Source of the DNA: Thermoplasmata archaeon
GTDB taxonomy: Archaea > Thermoplasmatota > DTKX01 > JAHFTX01
Length of the DNA stretch: 47,317 nucleotides
Reading direction: 5' to 3'
Assembly (NCBI GenBank): GCA_023265395.1
Contig: JAHFTX010000020.1
Coordinates: forward strand, 2,660-49,976
Made by a program: the position numbers and the translations under genes. The stretch's first letter is position 1; each line of letters begins with the position of its first letter. This document shows, piece after piece, positions 17,839-27,181 of this stretch. The notes below the pieces were generated by a model, which saw nothing but the letters and a program-made list of their open reading frames with translations, was not told the DNA's origin and ran no database searches.

Positions 17839-19941
17839 ATGACCCCGATGGTCGGGCCGACGGGCGACGAACCGCTGATGGTGCTCGGGACCGATACCGG
17901 CGGCACCTTCACGGACCTGGTGTTGCTCGATCGACGGGGCGGCACCACGCGTCTGCACCTGCGCAAGGTCCCGAGCCGTCCCTTCGAACCTGCCGAGGCC
18001 ATCGCCTCCGGCATCGACGCCATCGGCGGCGAAGCTCAAGGGGCGGTCAGGATCGGAGCGCACCATCACGGCACCACCGTGGGAACGAACGCCGTCCTCG
18101 AGGGGGCGCTCCCGCCGGTGCTGCTGCTGCTCAACGAGGGCTTCGAGGACCTGTTGACCATCGGTCGTCAGAGTCGTCCCCATCCGTATCAGGCGCCGAT
18201 CGCCCGTCCACCGCTGGTCCCTCCGTCGCGGGTCCTCCAAGTCCGCTGCCGGATCTCAGCAGAGGGCAAGGCCCTGGTCGCGCTGACCCCACAGGAGCTG
18301 GCGCGCATCGAGCGGCAGGTCGGCGCGGCGATGGGGCAGCCAGACCGCCCGCAGGCAGTCGCGATCTGCCTGCTGCATGCCACGCGCGACCCCCACCATG
18401 AGCAGGTGCTTGCAGACCACTTGGGCGCGCGGGGTTGGACCGTCGTCCCATCGCATCGTGTGCGCGCCCTGCCGCGAGAGGTCGAGCGGGCGACCACCAC
18501 CGTCATCGATGCTGCCCTGCACCCGATCATGGCCCACTACATCCACGCGCTCCTGCAGCGGAGCCCCACGAGGAGCCTCTCGCTGATGCAATCCAACGGG
18601 GCGCTGGCCCCCGCCGCGGTCGCGGCGGCGACCCCCAGTTCGACCCTGCTGTCGGGCCCGGCTGCCGGGTTGGTCGGTGCGCAAGCGTTCGGGCGTGCCT
18701 GTGGCCGCGAGGAGCTGCTGACCTTCGACGTCGGCGGAACCTCCACCGACGTCGGCATCATCATGCAGGGCGCCCCGCAGCGACGAGATGAGGTACGCTT
18801 GGGGGGGTGGGACCTCAGCATCGACGTGCTCGAGATCCAGTCGATCGGCGCCGGTGGGGGCAGTGTGGTCGCCCTCGACGAGGGCGGTGCCCTCGGTGTC
18901 GGTCCCCGCAGCGTGGGCGCGCAGCCCGGCCCGCTCTGCTTCGGGAGGCAGACTCACACTGTCGCGATGACCGACATCGACCTGCTGGCGGGGTGGCTGC
19001 TCGACCGGCCGCTGGGTCATGGCGCGGTCCCGCTCTCGGTCGAACGGGCACGGGTGGGGGTGCGCGCCCTTGCAGAGGCAGCAGGAATCTCGCTCGACTC
19101 CCTCCTCAGCGGCGCACAGCAGGTGCTCCACACCACCATCGCTGCTGCAGTCCTCGAGGTGTGTACCCGCAGCGGAAACGAGCCCCAAGAGCAGACGCTC
19201 TTCGCCTACGGGGGGAATGGACCGGTGCACGCCTGCGCGGTCGCCGAAGAACTGGGCATCGCCACGGTGTTCGTGCCCCCGATGGCGGGCCTCTTCTCCG
19301 CCCTGGGGATGCTCCTGTCGCCTGGACGGATCCGCATGACGCTGGGCTGCCTCCATCCGGTCGGCCACCCTCTCCACCACGAAGTCCAGCAACTCCGTGC
19401 GCAGTTGTGCCAGCAGATCGGGGGCCGCGGGGAGGGGGCAGTGGCGATCCTGCCCCCGCCGGAGGTCTCCGAGCGATTCGAGGTGTCGATGCGCTACCAT
19501 GGACAATCTTTCAGCATCGAGCTGGCGGTCCAACAGAGCGTGATCGCCGACGCAGGAGCCTTGGCTGAGGCGTTCCATCAGGAACACCTTCGGCGGTACG
19601 GCCATGCCCCCGCACGGGAGCATCCCTCCGAGGTGACGGCACTGACCCTCGAGTGGGCGTGGCCTGCAGCGTTGGCGCCGCAAGCGGTCGTCGATGCGAT
19701 CACACCCCCGCAGCAAGGGGAGCCGCTCCCCGCTGAGCATCGGATGCTCGTCGGAGGGCAGTGGGCCACGGTGATCCCCGATACGACAGAGGGGCTGTTG
19801 ACAGGCAGGAGCCCCGACGTGGACGGTCCGGCGCTTCTGACCGCCCCAGACCACACGCTGATCGTCCCGCCCGGGTGGGTCGCGCGCTGCGGGCCGTTGC
19901 GCTCAGTGGTGCTCTCCCGTCAGGGCAAGGGGCGACCATGA
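17839..19941 (+). CDS. hyuA: Hydantoinase/oxoprolinase subunit A-type ATPase
   Basis: A 700-residue member of the HyuA family (ASKHA fold) that uses ATP to open or activate cyclic amides, for example 5-oxoproline or N-methylhydantoin, with HyuB. The phosphate-1 loop is LGTDTGGTFTDLVLLD, followed by the HHGTTVGTNAVLEG segment; the second ATP loop TFDVGGTSTDVGII and the GAGGGS motif (in QSIGAGGGSVVALDEGG) are both present. Length is normal. It overlaps the HyuB gene by ATGA. Acetone or acetophenone carboxylase subunits share these folds, so the exact substrate is open. 5-oxoproline salvage is the simplest guess. Confidence 0.85.
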   Translation: MTPMVGPTGDEPLMVLGTDTGGTFTDLVLLDRRGGTTRLHLRKVPSRPFEPAEAIASGIDAIGGEAQGAVRIGAHHHGTTVGTNAVLEGALPPVLLLLNEGFEDLLTIGRQSRPHPYQAPIARPPLVPPSRVLQVRCRISAEGKALVALTPQELARIERQVGAAMGQPDRPQAVAICLLHATRDPHHEQVLADHLGARGWTVVPSHRVRALPREVERATTTVIDAALHPIMAHYIHALLQRSPTRSLSLMQSNGALAPAAVAAATPSSTLLSGPAAGLVGAQAFGRACGREELLTFDVGGTSTDVGIIMQGAPQRRDEVRLGGWDLSIDVLEIQSIGAGGGSVVALDEGGALGVGPRSVGAQPGPLCFGRQTHTVAMTDIDLLAGWLLDRPLGHGAVPLSVERARVGVRALAEAAGISLDSLLSGAQQVLHTTIAAAVLEVCTRSGNEPQEQTLFAYGGNGPVHACAVAEELGIATVFVPPMAGLFSALGMLLSPGRIRMTLGCLHPVGHPLHHEVQQLRAQLCQQIGGRGEGAVAILPPPEVSERFEVSMRYHGQSFSIELAVQQSVIADAGALAEAFHQEHLRRYGHAPAREHPSEVTALTLEWAWPAALAPQAVVDAITPPQQGEPLPAEHRMLVGGQWATVIPDTTEGLLTGRSPDVDGPALLTAPDHTLIVPPGWVARCGPLRSVVLSRQGKGRP

Positions 19942-21569
19942 GACTCTCTGCGCCCGAGCTGCGCGTGGCCCTTGCACGACTCGACGCCATCCCCGCGGAG
20001 ATGGGGGTGATCCTGCAGCGCGCCTCCTTCTCCCCCAACATCAAGGAACGCATGGACGCCAGTTGCGCGCTCTTTGCAGACGACGGGACGCTCCTGGCCC
20101 AGGCGGAGCACCAACCTGTCCACCTCGGTTCGCTGCCCCTGACGGTCGAGGTGGTCCTTCGGCGCTTCGCCAGTCGGTGGGAGCCGGGGGATGTCGTGAT
20201 GACGAACCATCCGGCCCTGGGCGGCTCGCACTTGCCCGACGTGACGCTCCTCAGCCCGGTCTTCGACGGGAGCGGTCGACAGCGCACGCTGCAAGCGATC
20301 ATCGTCAACCGAGCCCACCATGCCGACGTCGGCGGGTCGGCGCCCGGTTCCATGGACCCGTCTGCGCGGACCCTCGCGCACGAAGGGACCATCATCGAAC
20401 CGACCCTGCTGCTGGAGCAGGGCCAGGAGGTCGCCGTGGCCTGGGAGGCGTTCTGCACGCCCTCGCGTACACCGCGCGAGCGGGTGGGTGACCTGCGGGC
20501 CCAGGTCTCGGCCAACATCCTGGGGGTCCGTCGGCTACAGACCCTCATCGAGCGGGCGGGGGTGGAGCGATTCTCCCGGTGGAATGCGGCAGTCGTCGCC
20601 TACGCTGCCGGCTGGATGGAGCGTGGACTGGCCCTGTGGCCCGAGGGCCGTACGACTGCCGAGGCATCCCTGGAGCTCCCCGTCGCACCGGGCGCCGCGG
20701 CAACGACGGCGCACCTCCAGGTCGAGGTCCGCCATGAGCAGGGGCGCATCCACATCGACTTCGACGGCACCGACCCGCAGCTCGACAATGCGCTCAACGC
20801 GCCCCGTTCGGTGACGGTTGCCTGCTGCGCCTACGTCGCCAAGACCCTCTTCGCACCACAGGGCCCGACCAATGGCGGCACCTTCGCACCGTTGCGCATC
20901 GACGTGCCAGCCGGTTCGCTGCTTGATCCTTCCCCGGACGCGGCGGTCGCTGCAGGCAACGTGGAGACTTCGCAGGTCGTCGTCGAGATGCTCTTCGATG
21001 CCCTGGCGGCGCTCAATCCCGCTGCGGTCCCTGCACAGAGCCAAGGGACGATGAACAACCTGCTCATCGGGGGTCCCATCCCGCCTGGTTCGATGTGGTC
21101 AAGCGGCGGTACGCGTGCATTCTCCTATTACGAGACCATCGGCGGCGGTGCTGGCGGCGCCCCCAGCGGCCCAGGGGCGTCGGCGACGCAGGTGCACATG
21201 ACCAATACCGCCAACACCCCCATCGAGGCGCTCGAGGCAAGCTATCCGTTGCGGGTGGTGCGGGCGGCGGTGCGGCGGGGCTCTGGAGGAGCAGGGACCC
21301 ATGTCGGTGGGGAAGGAATCATCCGCGAGATCGAGATCCTGGGGGAGGTAGCGACCGTCACCTTCCTCGGGCAGCACCGCCGCATCCCGCCGCGAGGCCG
21401 CAAGGAGGGCGGTGATGGGGCGCTCGGCAGCCAATGGGTCGTCTCTGCCGATGGCAGCGTGATGGTGCCACTGCCCAACCTCTCGCAGTTGACCCTCCTT
21501 CGCGGCCAGAGGGTGCGGATCGTCACCCCTGGCGGCGGAGGCTGGGGCCGTGCGACGGACCATCCGTAG
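19938..21569 (+). CDS. hyuB: Hydantoinase/oxoprolinase subunit B
   Basis: A 543-residue partner of HyuA. Family signatures are [19 protein letters not shown] near the start, [51 protein letters not shown], and [17 protein letters not shown]. Near the end a glycine-rich [13 protein letters not shown] precedes the closing VTPGGGGWG. The ATG at 19938 overlaps the HyuA stop; the long upstream extension of this frame runs inside HyuA and is not translated. It is complete. Its last 47 nt overlap the convergent methyltransferase-like gene. Confidence 0.87.
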   Translation: MRLSAPELRVALARLDAIPAEMGVILQRASFSPNIKERMDASCALFADDGTLLAQAEHQPVHLGSLPLTVEVVLRRFASRWEPGDVVMTNHPALGGSHLPDVTLLSPVFDGSGRQRTLQAIIVNRAHHADVGGSAPGSMDPSARTLAHEGTIIEPTLLLEQGQEVAVAWEAFCTPSRTPRERVGDLRAQVSANILGVRRLQTLIERAGVERFSRWNAAVVAYAAGWMERGLALWPEGRTTAEASLELPVAPGAAATTAHLQVEVRHEQGRIHIDFDGTDPQLDNALNAPRSVTVACCAYVAKTLFAPQGPTNGGTFAPLRIDVPAGSLLDPSPDAAVAAGNVETSQVVVEMLFDALAALNPAAVPAQSQGTMNNLLIGGPIPPGSMWSSGGTRAFSYYETIGGGAGGAPSGPGASATQVHMTNTANTPIEALEASYPLRVVRAAVRRGSGGAGTHVGGEGIIREIEILGEVATVTFLGQHRRIPPRGRKEGGDGALGSQWVVSADGSVMVPLPNLSQLTLLRGQRVRIVTPGGGGWGRATDHP

Positions 21570-22206
21570 GGGGACGCCGGCCCAACCGCGGGAGGAAGGC
21601 TCCGGTGCGACCGAGATAGGATTGGTACTCCGCGCCGAAGGTCGAACGCAGCAGCACCACCTCCGCCGCCGCCATCCGCTGCAAGCCGTACCCAAAGGGG
21701 AAGCACAGCACCAACAGCAGCGGGGAGCGGAGCATGATCGCGGCACCAAAGGTCAGGAGCAGTGCACCCGAGTAGATCGGGTTCCGAACGTAGCGATAGG
21801 GGCCCCGTTGGACCAATCGATGGCCCTCCTTGAGTTGCACCTCGAGGGAGAAATGGACTCCCAGCGCCTGGTGGGCCCAGGAGAGAACGACCAGCCCCGC
21901 CCCTCCGGCGATCCCTCCGAGCAGGACCAACAGCCCTTCGACCTCGGGGGTCAGAGTGAGCATGCCCAAGGGAAGCTGCCCCAGGAACGTGGGGAACAGG
22001 GCCTCCAAGGCTATCAGCAGGAGCAGAGGGATCAGTGCAAGCTGCGCCAAGCGGTTGACCCCATCGACTCGCGTGGTGTCTCTTGGTGCAGCGCGCCGCT
22101 GATACCAGCTCGCCCAAGCGCGCAATGCCACGAGGTAACACCCACCGACCAACAGTGCGGTGCGCACCGCCCAGGGCTGCGACCACCAGGAGAACACACT
22201 CCTCAC
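21523..22206 (-). CDS. Isoprenylcysteine carboxyl methyltransferase-like membrane protein
   Basis: A 227-residue protein with about five membrane helices and the ICMT/PEMT-family C-terminal signature: LVQRGPYRYVRNPIYSG and then EYQSYLGRTGAFLP, which form the S-adenosylmethionine and substrate pocket. In archaea such enzymes may methylate lipids or small hydrophobic molecules, since protein prenylation is not known there. The GTG at 22206 overlaps the dph6 stop (GTGA), so it is translated in one operon with dph6. Its 3' end overlaps hyuB by 47 nt on the other strand. The substrate is unknown. Confidence 0.8.
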   Translation of the reverse strand: MRSVFSWWSQPWAVRTALLVGGCYLVALRAWASWYQRRAAPRDTTRVDGVNRLAQLALIPLLLLIALEALFPTFLGQLPLGMLTLTPEVEGLLVLLGGIAGGAGLVVLSWAHQALGVHFSLEVQLKEGHRLVQRGPYRYVRNPIYSGALLLTFGAAIMLRSPLLLVLCFPFGYGLQRMAAAEVVLLRSTFGAEYQSYLGRTGAFLPRLGRRPPTDGPSHGPSLRRQG

Positions 22207-22898
22207 CTCCCCTCGTGGACGACGGGCACCAGCGATGCCTCCTCGACGACCACTCGACCGCTGCGCGGCCCCATCTGCGGTCGCAGACGGACCTGCAGCC
22301 GCTGGCGGAACATCGGAGCCCAGAGCACCAGCGTCTCGTACTCGCCGCCTTCACCGTCGAGGTTGAGGCCGGTCCGTGCATGGAGCTGTTGCAGGTGCTC
22401 GAGCGCCTGCTCGTCGAGGGTGCGGCCCAGCCAGGTGGCATCGAGCCCCTCGCTGGCGACGGCCGTGAAGAGGATGGAGTAGCGGCGTGCGATCAGGTCT
22501 CGGATGTGGGTCAGCGCGTCGATCCCCCACAACGGGGCGATCGATGCCAACCCACGCTTCGCGCAGAGGCGATCGATGCGGTCCTTCTGATAGCGGCTCC
22601 GGAGTGCGCCGCTGACGACGCCCTCGATCCCCAGCACATCCTGCGCGAGAGCGAGAGCAGCTTCGAGGTCGTCCAGCTCCGCTCCCTCGATCCCGCTGGT
22701 GGCGGCGGTGCGCAGGGGCAGGCCCATGGCTTGTGCCTGCAGCGCCGTCAGTTCGATGGTGGGCGTGTGGAACATGTGCGAATGGGGCTCGGCCGAGTGC
22801 ATCACCAGCACCGCCGAGACGTGGTGGCCCTGCGAGAGCGCGATCTCGATGGCCCGAGTGCTATCCTTGCCGCCGCTGTAGAGTGAGATGACCTTCAT
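22203..22898 (-). CDS. dph6: Diphthine-ammonia ligase (Dph6-like ATP pyrophosphatase)
   Basis: A 231-residue N-type ATP pyrophosphatase. The PP-loop SGGKDS is at residues 8-13. The family signature near the end is GEGGEYETLVLWAP, and the middle has the usual VVSGALRSRYQKDRID and LWGIDALTHIRDL. Dph6 amidates diphthine on EF-2 in the last step of diphthamide synthesis. The ATG at 22898 has a GGGGAG Shine-Dalgarno-like site. The open frame continues upstream across the tRNA-Asp spacer and is not used. It is followed by the ICMT-like gene with a 4-nt overlap. Confidence 0.9.
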   Translation of the reverse strand: MKVISLYSGGKDSTRAIEIALSQGHHVSAVLVMHSAEPHSHMFHTPTIELTALQAQAMGLPLRTAATSGIEGAELDDLEAALALAQDVLGIEGVVSGALRSRYQKDRIDRLCAKRGLASIAPLWGIDALTHIRDLIARRYSILFTAVASEGLDATWLGRTLDEQALEHLQQLHARTGLNLDGEGGEYETLVLWAPMFRQRLQVRLRPQMGPRSGRVVVEEASLVPVVHEGR

Positions 22899-23021
22899 CG
22901 GAGCTCCCCCATCGGTGACTCGATTCCCAGACGCTGCACGTGTCGGCGGCCGATCCCTCTTTCGCGGTGGTCCATCCCGGTTGAAACAGGGGCCGAGTGC
23001 CACCCCGGCGCGGAGAGGGAG

Positions 23022-23094
23022 CGCCCCGGCCGGGATTTGAACCCGAGTCACGAGCTCGACAGGCTCGTATGATAGGCCACTACACTACCGGGGC
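23022..23094 (-). tRNA. tRNA-Asp (anticodon GUC)
   Basis: A 73-nt tRNA with acceptor GCCCCGG/CCGGGGC, T8-A9 and a short D arm. The anticodon arm CGAGC-CTGTCGA-GCTCG gives anticodon GTC, followed by a standard variable loop and T arm with GGTTCAAATCC. The discriminator is G and no CCA is encoded. No intron is seen. A TATA-like element is upstream at 23131-23140. Confidence 0.95.
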
Positions 23095-23130
23095 AGATTG
23101 GGATGGCGAGGCTGCGCCAAGCGAAGGGGC

Positions 23131-23140
23131 GTATTTAATC
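23131..23140 (-). promoter_or_regulatory. TATA box of tRNA-Asp
   Basis: GATTAAATAC on the minus strand, about 37-46 nt upstream of the tRNA 5' end. Confidence 0.55.
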
Positions 23141-23161
23141 ATTCTTCGGAGGCGATCGGCC

Positions 23162-23941
23162 TCATGCGCGGTCATCGGTGACCACCACATGGCCGTCGTT
23201 GGAGGGCTTCCATTGCGGGTCGAAACTGACCAAGACCACCCCGCCACTGTGGACCTCGATGTGCACCTCGTCGCCCAGCGACCGATTGGAGATCCCTTGG
23301 GTCCCAGTGCTCAGCGGCGCCTCCTGCAATGGCCAGCGGACCCCTTGGACGGTCACCACCGACCCCAGGGGGCCAGCAGGGAGCAAGCTGATGCGTTGCC
23401 CGGGGAAGCTCTCGAAGCGACGGCTGCGTCCGGTGCCGATCCAATGGATCGACCATTCCTCGCCGACGATCGCCAGGCGTTCGAACCAGTCATCGACAGC
23501 CCGCAGCAGCAGCACCGCAGCGATGGAGTGGTCGGGCCGGTCGAGGCTCCAGGTGGCAGCGATCATCACGTTCTTGGCGCCGAGGTGATGGGCCAGCGCC
23601 AGCCCCTTCTCGAGGTCGCTGATTCCCTCATCCTTGACCGCGATCAGCTGTGGCGGCTCGCGTCCTTCGGGGTATGCCAGCGTCGAAGGGTCTCCCAGGC
23701 TGTCGAAGTCCCCGATGATGTAGTCGGGGACGTTGCCGCGTTGCAACAACGTGCGGGCCGCGCCATCGAGGGCGATCAGCGCCGTCCCGGAGCCCGCAGC
23801 ACTCTGCTCGAGCGCATTGATGAGGCGACCTGTCGTCGGCAACGGGCCGTGACCGACGAGGATGGCACGCTCGATCGAGAGCGCCTTGGGCACCCCCTCG
23901 AGCCATCCATGGTGTGCGACATCGGGCAGGGGCAGCGACAC
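23162..23941 (-). CDS. Thiamine pyrophosphokinase-like protein
   Basis: A 259-residue protein of the thiamine pyrophosphokinase fold, which transfers pyrophosphate from ATP to thiamine. The N-terminal domain has LIALDGAARTLLQ, then VPDYIIGDFDSLGD (metal-binding Asp residues) and KDEGISDLEKGLALA, followed by LDRPDHSIAAVLLL. A beta-rich C-terminal domain ends the protein. The paralogous archaeal pterin pyrophosphokinase MptE is less likely because GDFDS and SDLEKGL are the TPK forms. No in-frame ATG fits; the GTG at 23941 has a GCCATATCCC box 32-41 nt upstream. Confidence 0.82.
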   Translation of the reverse strand: MSLPLPDVAHHGWLEGVPKALSIERAILVGHGPLPTTGRLINALEQSAAGSGTALIALDGAARTLLQRGNVPDYIIGDFDSLGDPSTLAYPEGREPPQLIAVKDEGISDLEKGLALAHHLGAKNVMIAATWSLDRPDHSIAAVLLLRAVDDWFERLAIVGEEWSIHWIGTGRSRRFESFPGQRISLLPAGPLGSVVTVQGVRWPLQEAPLSTGTQGISNRSLGDEVHIEVHSGGVVLVSFDPQWKPSNDGHVVVTDDRA

Positions 23942-23972
23942 AAGAGCCCTCGGTGGGAGCGTGGGCGTCGCC

Positions 23973-23982
23973 GGGATATGGC
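23973..23982 (-). promoter_or_regulatory. TATA-like box of the thiamine pyrophosphokinase gene
   Basis: GCCATATCCC on the minus strand. It supports the GTG start at 23941 and separates this gene from the PKD gene upstream. Confidence 0.45.
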
Positions 23983-24002
23983 CTTGTCGCCGGGGAGGGC
24001 GC

Positions 24003-25094
24003 TCAGTCGGCCACGCCGCCACTGCGACGGCGCAGAGCGCAGAAGCACACCGCCAGGACGATCGAGGCAAGAGTCGGCAGCGCCTCCATCCCGGGCGTGG
24101 GCCGACTGCCGCCGGTCAGCCGCGCGCCAAGGGTGAAGTTGAGCTGGTGGTCACCGCCGTTGAGGATGACGACGTAGTAGGTGTCAGCGCTCGGCAGCTC
24201 CACTTCGTACTCGAAGTCGACCACATCGGACCTCGAACCACGGCTGATCGTCGAGGTGACCTGATCATCGTCGCGGTAGTTGCGATAACCCACCGAGGGC
24301 AGGAGGTAGAGGGTCGCCAACCCCCCCGATCCCGAGGTGCCATGGTAAGCGACCGTCAGCTGCTGCGTGCCCTGCGCCTTGATGGCGTAGGCGATGCTCC
24401 GGTGCGGCAGCAGATGGCCCGACTTGAGGTGAGGTCCGTTCCCCGAGAGCACCACCTCACCGTAGATGACCACGATCGTCAACCGCTTGGTGGTGGTCTC
24501 GTGTCCGTCGGTCGCTGAGAGCGTGATAGGATAGGTCCCCGCCGCCGTCCATCGTTGGTCGGGCTCCCGGTCGCTGCTGTCGGTCTCACCGTCGTCGTCG
24601 AAGTCCCACGCGAGCGTCAGCGGGTCGTTGTCGGGGTCGCTGACGTTGCGCATGTCCAGCACGTCGGTGAGTTGCTCGCCGACATACAGTTCGAGCTGGT
24701 CGGGCAACGCGATCACCGGGGCGCGGTTGGCGATGACGGTGACCTTGGCCGTATCGGTGGCGTTGGCGCTGCCGTCGGAGACCGTCAACGTCACGACCAT
24801 GGTGCCGGGGGCAGCATAGGTGTGTGTGGGAGCCAGCAGCACGCTCTGGGGAGAAAGACCATCGGAGGCATCGAAGTCCCAACTGTAGCTCAGATGGTCA
24901 CCATCGGGATCACTGCTGCCCCCGGCGCCGAAGAAGACGAGTTCCCCCGGACGGACGGTCTGATCCGCACCGGCGTCTGCGATCGGTGGGAGGTTCGCGG
25001 TCACACCAATCGGAAGGAATCCAAAGGCGGTGAGGCAAACCAAGAATGCCAGGATGAGGCCGCGGGCACCAAGACTCCTGTGCAGGCTCGACAT
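24003..25094 (-). CDS. Secreted PKD-domain surface protein with PGF-CTERM-like tail
   Basis: A 363-residue protein. Residues 1-33 are a signal peptide (LILAFLVCLTAFGFLPIGVTA). Two PKD domains follow (about 36-125 and 127-215), with SDPDGDHLSYSWDFD and SDPDNDPLTLAWDFDDDG as their hallmark strands. About 220-335 is another beta-sandwich of unknown family. The end, TPGMEALPTLASIVLAVCF with a terminal RRR, has the three parts of an archaeosortase signal: Pro-Gly-hydrophobic, one helix, Arg cluster. PGM in place of PGF is a variant. It is probably lipid-anchored after sorting and may be an S-layer accessory or adhesin. No enzyme motif is present. Confidence 0.78.
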   Translation of the reverse strand: MSSLHRSLGARGLILAFLVCLTAFGFLPIGVTANLPPIADAGADQTVRPGELVFFGAGGSSDPDGDHLSYSWDFDASDGLSPQSVLLAPTHTYAAPGTMVVTLTVSDGSANATDTAKVTVIANRAPVIALPDQLELYVGEQLTDVLDMRNVSDPDNDPLTLAWDFDDDGETDSSDREPDQRWTAAGTYPITLSATDGHETTTKRLTIVVIYGEVVLSGNGPHLKSGHLLPHRSIAYAIKAQGTQQLTVAYHGTSGSGGLATLYLLPSVGYRNYRDDDQVTSTISRGSRSDVVDFEYEVELPSADTYYVVILNGGDHQLNFTLGARLTGGSRPTPGMEALPTLASIVLAVCFCALRRRSGGVAD

Positions 25095-25123
25095 AGGACG
25101 ACCGCCGCGATGGTGGCGGTTTG

Positions 25124-25465
25124 TCAAGAACCCTTGGGCCGGCCCTTCCTGCGCCCCTGGGTCCACCCGGGTCGTCGCTCAGAGGCGCGCCAGAGCAGCT
25201 GCGACCCCTGCCAGACCTCGACGACCCGATGCAGGGGCACCAAGGTAGGGCCGTGATCATGGGTTGGAGGACGCAAGCCGACGTCTTGCCCTGCTGCCCT
25301 CTCGACCTGGAGGAACATCGGCCCGACGACGCTGACGGCACGCAGAGGTAGTGACACATGATCGTCGGTTGCTCCACGATACAGCAGGACCAGCGTGACC
25401 TCAGCAGCATGGGGTTGCCAGGCCGCATCCCAAGAGTAGCGGTTGAGTATCTGACGCAATCGCAT
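25124..25465 (-). CDS. DUF504 / MJ1316-type small RNA-associated protein
   Basis: A 113-residue protein matching the DUF504 (MJ1316) domain: [13 protein letters not shown] at the start, then a lysine-poor beta region, then [20 protein letters not shown], the family's C-terminal signature. The domain also occurs fused to RNA-processing enzymes, which suggests an RNA-end or tRNA role. The ATG at 25465 follows GAGGAAACG and is about 32 nt from a TATA-like CTTCATAAG. It is divergent from rpoK and shares its AT-poor 73-nt spacer. The basic last 15 residues ([13 protein letters not shown]) could contact RNA. Confidence 0.75.
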   Translation of the reverse strand: MRLRQILNRYSWDAAWQPHAAEVTLVLLYRGATDDHVSLPLRAVSVVGPMFLQVERAAGQDVGLRPPTHDHGPTLVPLHRVVEVWQGSQLLWRASERRPGWTQGRRKGRPKGS

Positions 25466-25538
25466 CGTTTCCTCGCCACGCCCACTGACCGGTACGCTTA
25501 TGAAGGTGTACCGGTGGTCGCAGTGGCCTGGTGTGTCC

Positions 25539-25814
25539 ATGGTATCCAAGGCTCCCGCAAAGACTCCCTCTGGGGACAGCTTCCATGTCCAGACCGTCCG
25601 GGGGGGCAGCGCCACCGCCTCGATTGCGCGCGGTGGGCAAGCCCACACCCGCTTCGAGCGTGCCCGAATCATCGGCGCCCGTGCGCTTCAGCTGACCATG
25701 GGGGCTCCAGTCCTGGTGGACCCCCAGGGAATCGAGACGGATCCCATCGAGATGGCGATGCGCGAGTACCATGCAGGCGTCCTCCCGATGGAAGTGCGCC
25801 GCAAGCTCGATTGA
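25539..25814 (+). CDS. rpoK: DNA-directed RNA polymerase subunit K (Rpo6/RpoK)
   Basis: A 91-residue orthologue of eukaryotic Rpb6 and bacterial omega. The conserved core is [18 protein letters not shown] followed by APVLVD, then [17 protein letters not shown] and a VRRKL end. The 35 residues before the core are a short low-complexity N-terminus. The ATG at 25539 is preferred; an upstream ATG at 25500 sits within the probable TATA element. Gene order rpoK-eno-rpsB-MEMO is an archaeal hallmark, though here rpoN is absent from the 5' side. Confidence 0.94.
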   Translation: MVSKAPAKTPSGDSFHVQTVRGGSATASIARGGQAHTRFERARIIGARALQLTMGAPVLVDPQGIETDPIEMAMREYHAGVLPMEVRRKLD

Positions 25815-25900
25815 GGTGGGCCGATCCCCCGCTGCGACGCCACAGCTTGATGTAGCTTCGGCGGCCTCGAGGCTTTGCCACGAGGCTGCAGAGGGACCAG

Positions 25901-27151
25901 ATGGCGCGAATCGGTCGCATCGTCATCCGCAAGATCCTCGACAGCCGTGGCAATCCCACTGTCGAGGTCTGCGTCAGCGCCGATGGGGCGACGGGCTGTG
26001 CCGCGGCACCCAGCGGGGCCTCCACCGGCACCTACGAGGTCGTCGCGATTCCCTCGAAAGGGATCGATGCGGCCATCCTCTCCTTCCGCCGGCGGATCGT
26101 CCCTCGGCTGCTGGGCATGGACTGCACGCGCCAGGCCGACGTCGACGCAGAGCTGCGTGCAGCCGATGGCACGGATGACTTGCGACGCGTCGGTGGGAAT
26201 CTCATCGTGGCGACCTCGTTGGCGGTCGCCCGGACCGCCGCAGAGGTGGTTGGTCAACCGCTCTTCCGCTACGTCGGCGGCGCCCATGCGGGAGAGGACC
26301 ACCTGCCCTACCCGATGGGGAACCTCCTGGGGGGCGGCGCCCATGCGGTCGGTGGGACCATCCTCCAGGAGTTCATGGCGCTCGCACAGGGACTGCCCTC
26401 TTCGACCGTCTTTGCCAACGGCCGCGCGCACGCGTTGGTCAAGGAGACGTTGCGCAAGAGGTTCCCCAACGCTGCCCTTGGCAAGGGCGACGAGGGAGCG
26501 TGGGTCGCCCCGCTCGATGACGACGTGGCGATGGGCCTGGTGCGCAAGTGCATCGCCACGACCTCTCGGCGGACCAAGGTCCCGATGTCCCTCTCCCTGG
26601 ACTTCGCCGCCACCGAGTTCTTCCGCGATGGCCGCTACCGGTACCGCAAGCGCAGCTTGCGCCCCTCTGCGCAGCGCGACTTCGTGGAGCAGTCAGTGCG
26701 GAGCCACAACATCGCCTCGGTGGAGGATCCCCTCGAAGAGGGGGACTTCACCGGCTTCGCCGAGCTGACGGACCGGATCGGGGACGACTGCCTCGTCATC
26801 GGTGACGACCTCTTCGTCACCAACGTCGAGCGCCTCCAACAGGGCATCGCCCAAGGGGCGGCCAACGCCATCCTGATCAAGCCCAACCAGGTGGGGACGC
26901 TCACGGACACCGCTCGGACAGTGCGCGTGGCCCAGGCGGCCGGGTACGCCTGCGTGCTCTCGCACCGCAGTGGGGAGACCGAGGATACGACGATCGCGCA
27001 CCTGGCGGTCGCCTTCGGCGCGGTGGCGATCAAGACCGGCGCCGTCGGTGGCGAACGGACAGCCAAGCTCAACGAGCTCTTGCGGATCGAGGAGCTCCTC
27101 TTGCGCCCCCACGATGATTCCCGCGGCCCTTCGCATGCGACCATAAGGTAA
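25901..27151 (+). CDS. eno: Enolase (phosphopyruvate hydratase)
   Basis: A 416-residue glycolytic/gluconeogenic enzyme that interconverts 2-phosphoglycerate and phosphoenolpyruvate. It begins with ILDSRGNPTVEV and has PSGASTGTYE, the substrate region GNLLGGGAHAVGG, metal ligands in SLDFAATEFF, EDPLEEGDF and IGDDLFVTN, the catalytic-lysine segment ILIKPNQVGT, and the SHRSGETEDTTIAHLAVAF signature. The archaeal form IKTGAVGGERTAKLNELLRI is diagnostic. The ATG at 25901 follows GAGGGACCAG. It lies in the rpoK-eno-rpsB string and may be co-transcribed with it. Confidence 0.97.
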   Translation: MARIGRIVIRKILDSRGNPTVEVCVSADGATGCAAAPSGASTGTYEVVAIPSKGIDAAILSFRRRIVPRLLGMDCTRQADVDAELRAADGTDDLRRVGGNLIVATSLAVARTAAEVVGQPLFRYVGGAHAGEDHLPYPMGNLLGGGAHAVGGTILQEFMALAQGLPSSTVFANGRAHALVKETLRKRFPNAALGKGDEGAWVAPLDDDVAMGLVRKCIATTSRRTKVPMSLSLDFAATEFFRDGRYRYRKRSLRPSAQRDFVEQSVRSHNIASVEDPLEEGDFTGFAELTDRIGDDCLVIGDDLFVTNVERLQQGIAQGAANAILIKPNQVGTLTDTARTVRVAQAAGYACVLSHRSGETEDTTIAHLAVAFGAVAIKTGAVGGERTAKLNELLRIEELLLRPHDDSRGPSHATIR

Positions 27152-27157
27152 TTAACC
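27148..27157 (+). promoter_or_regulatory. TATA box of rpsB
   Basis: GTAATTAACC lies 25-34 nt upstream of the ATG at 27182 and overlaps the end of eno. It suggests that rpsB has its own internal promoter. Confidence 0.55.
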
Positions 27158-27181
27158 CCCGTCCCCGTGGGCGGCAGGCCC

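Noticed and set aside
18256-19854. 532-codon open frame opposite hyuA
   Set aside because: Same cause; the plus strand carries unmistakable HyuA motifs through this whole stretch.
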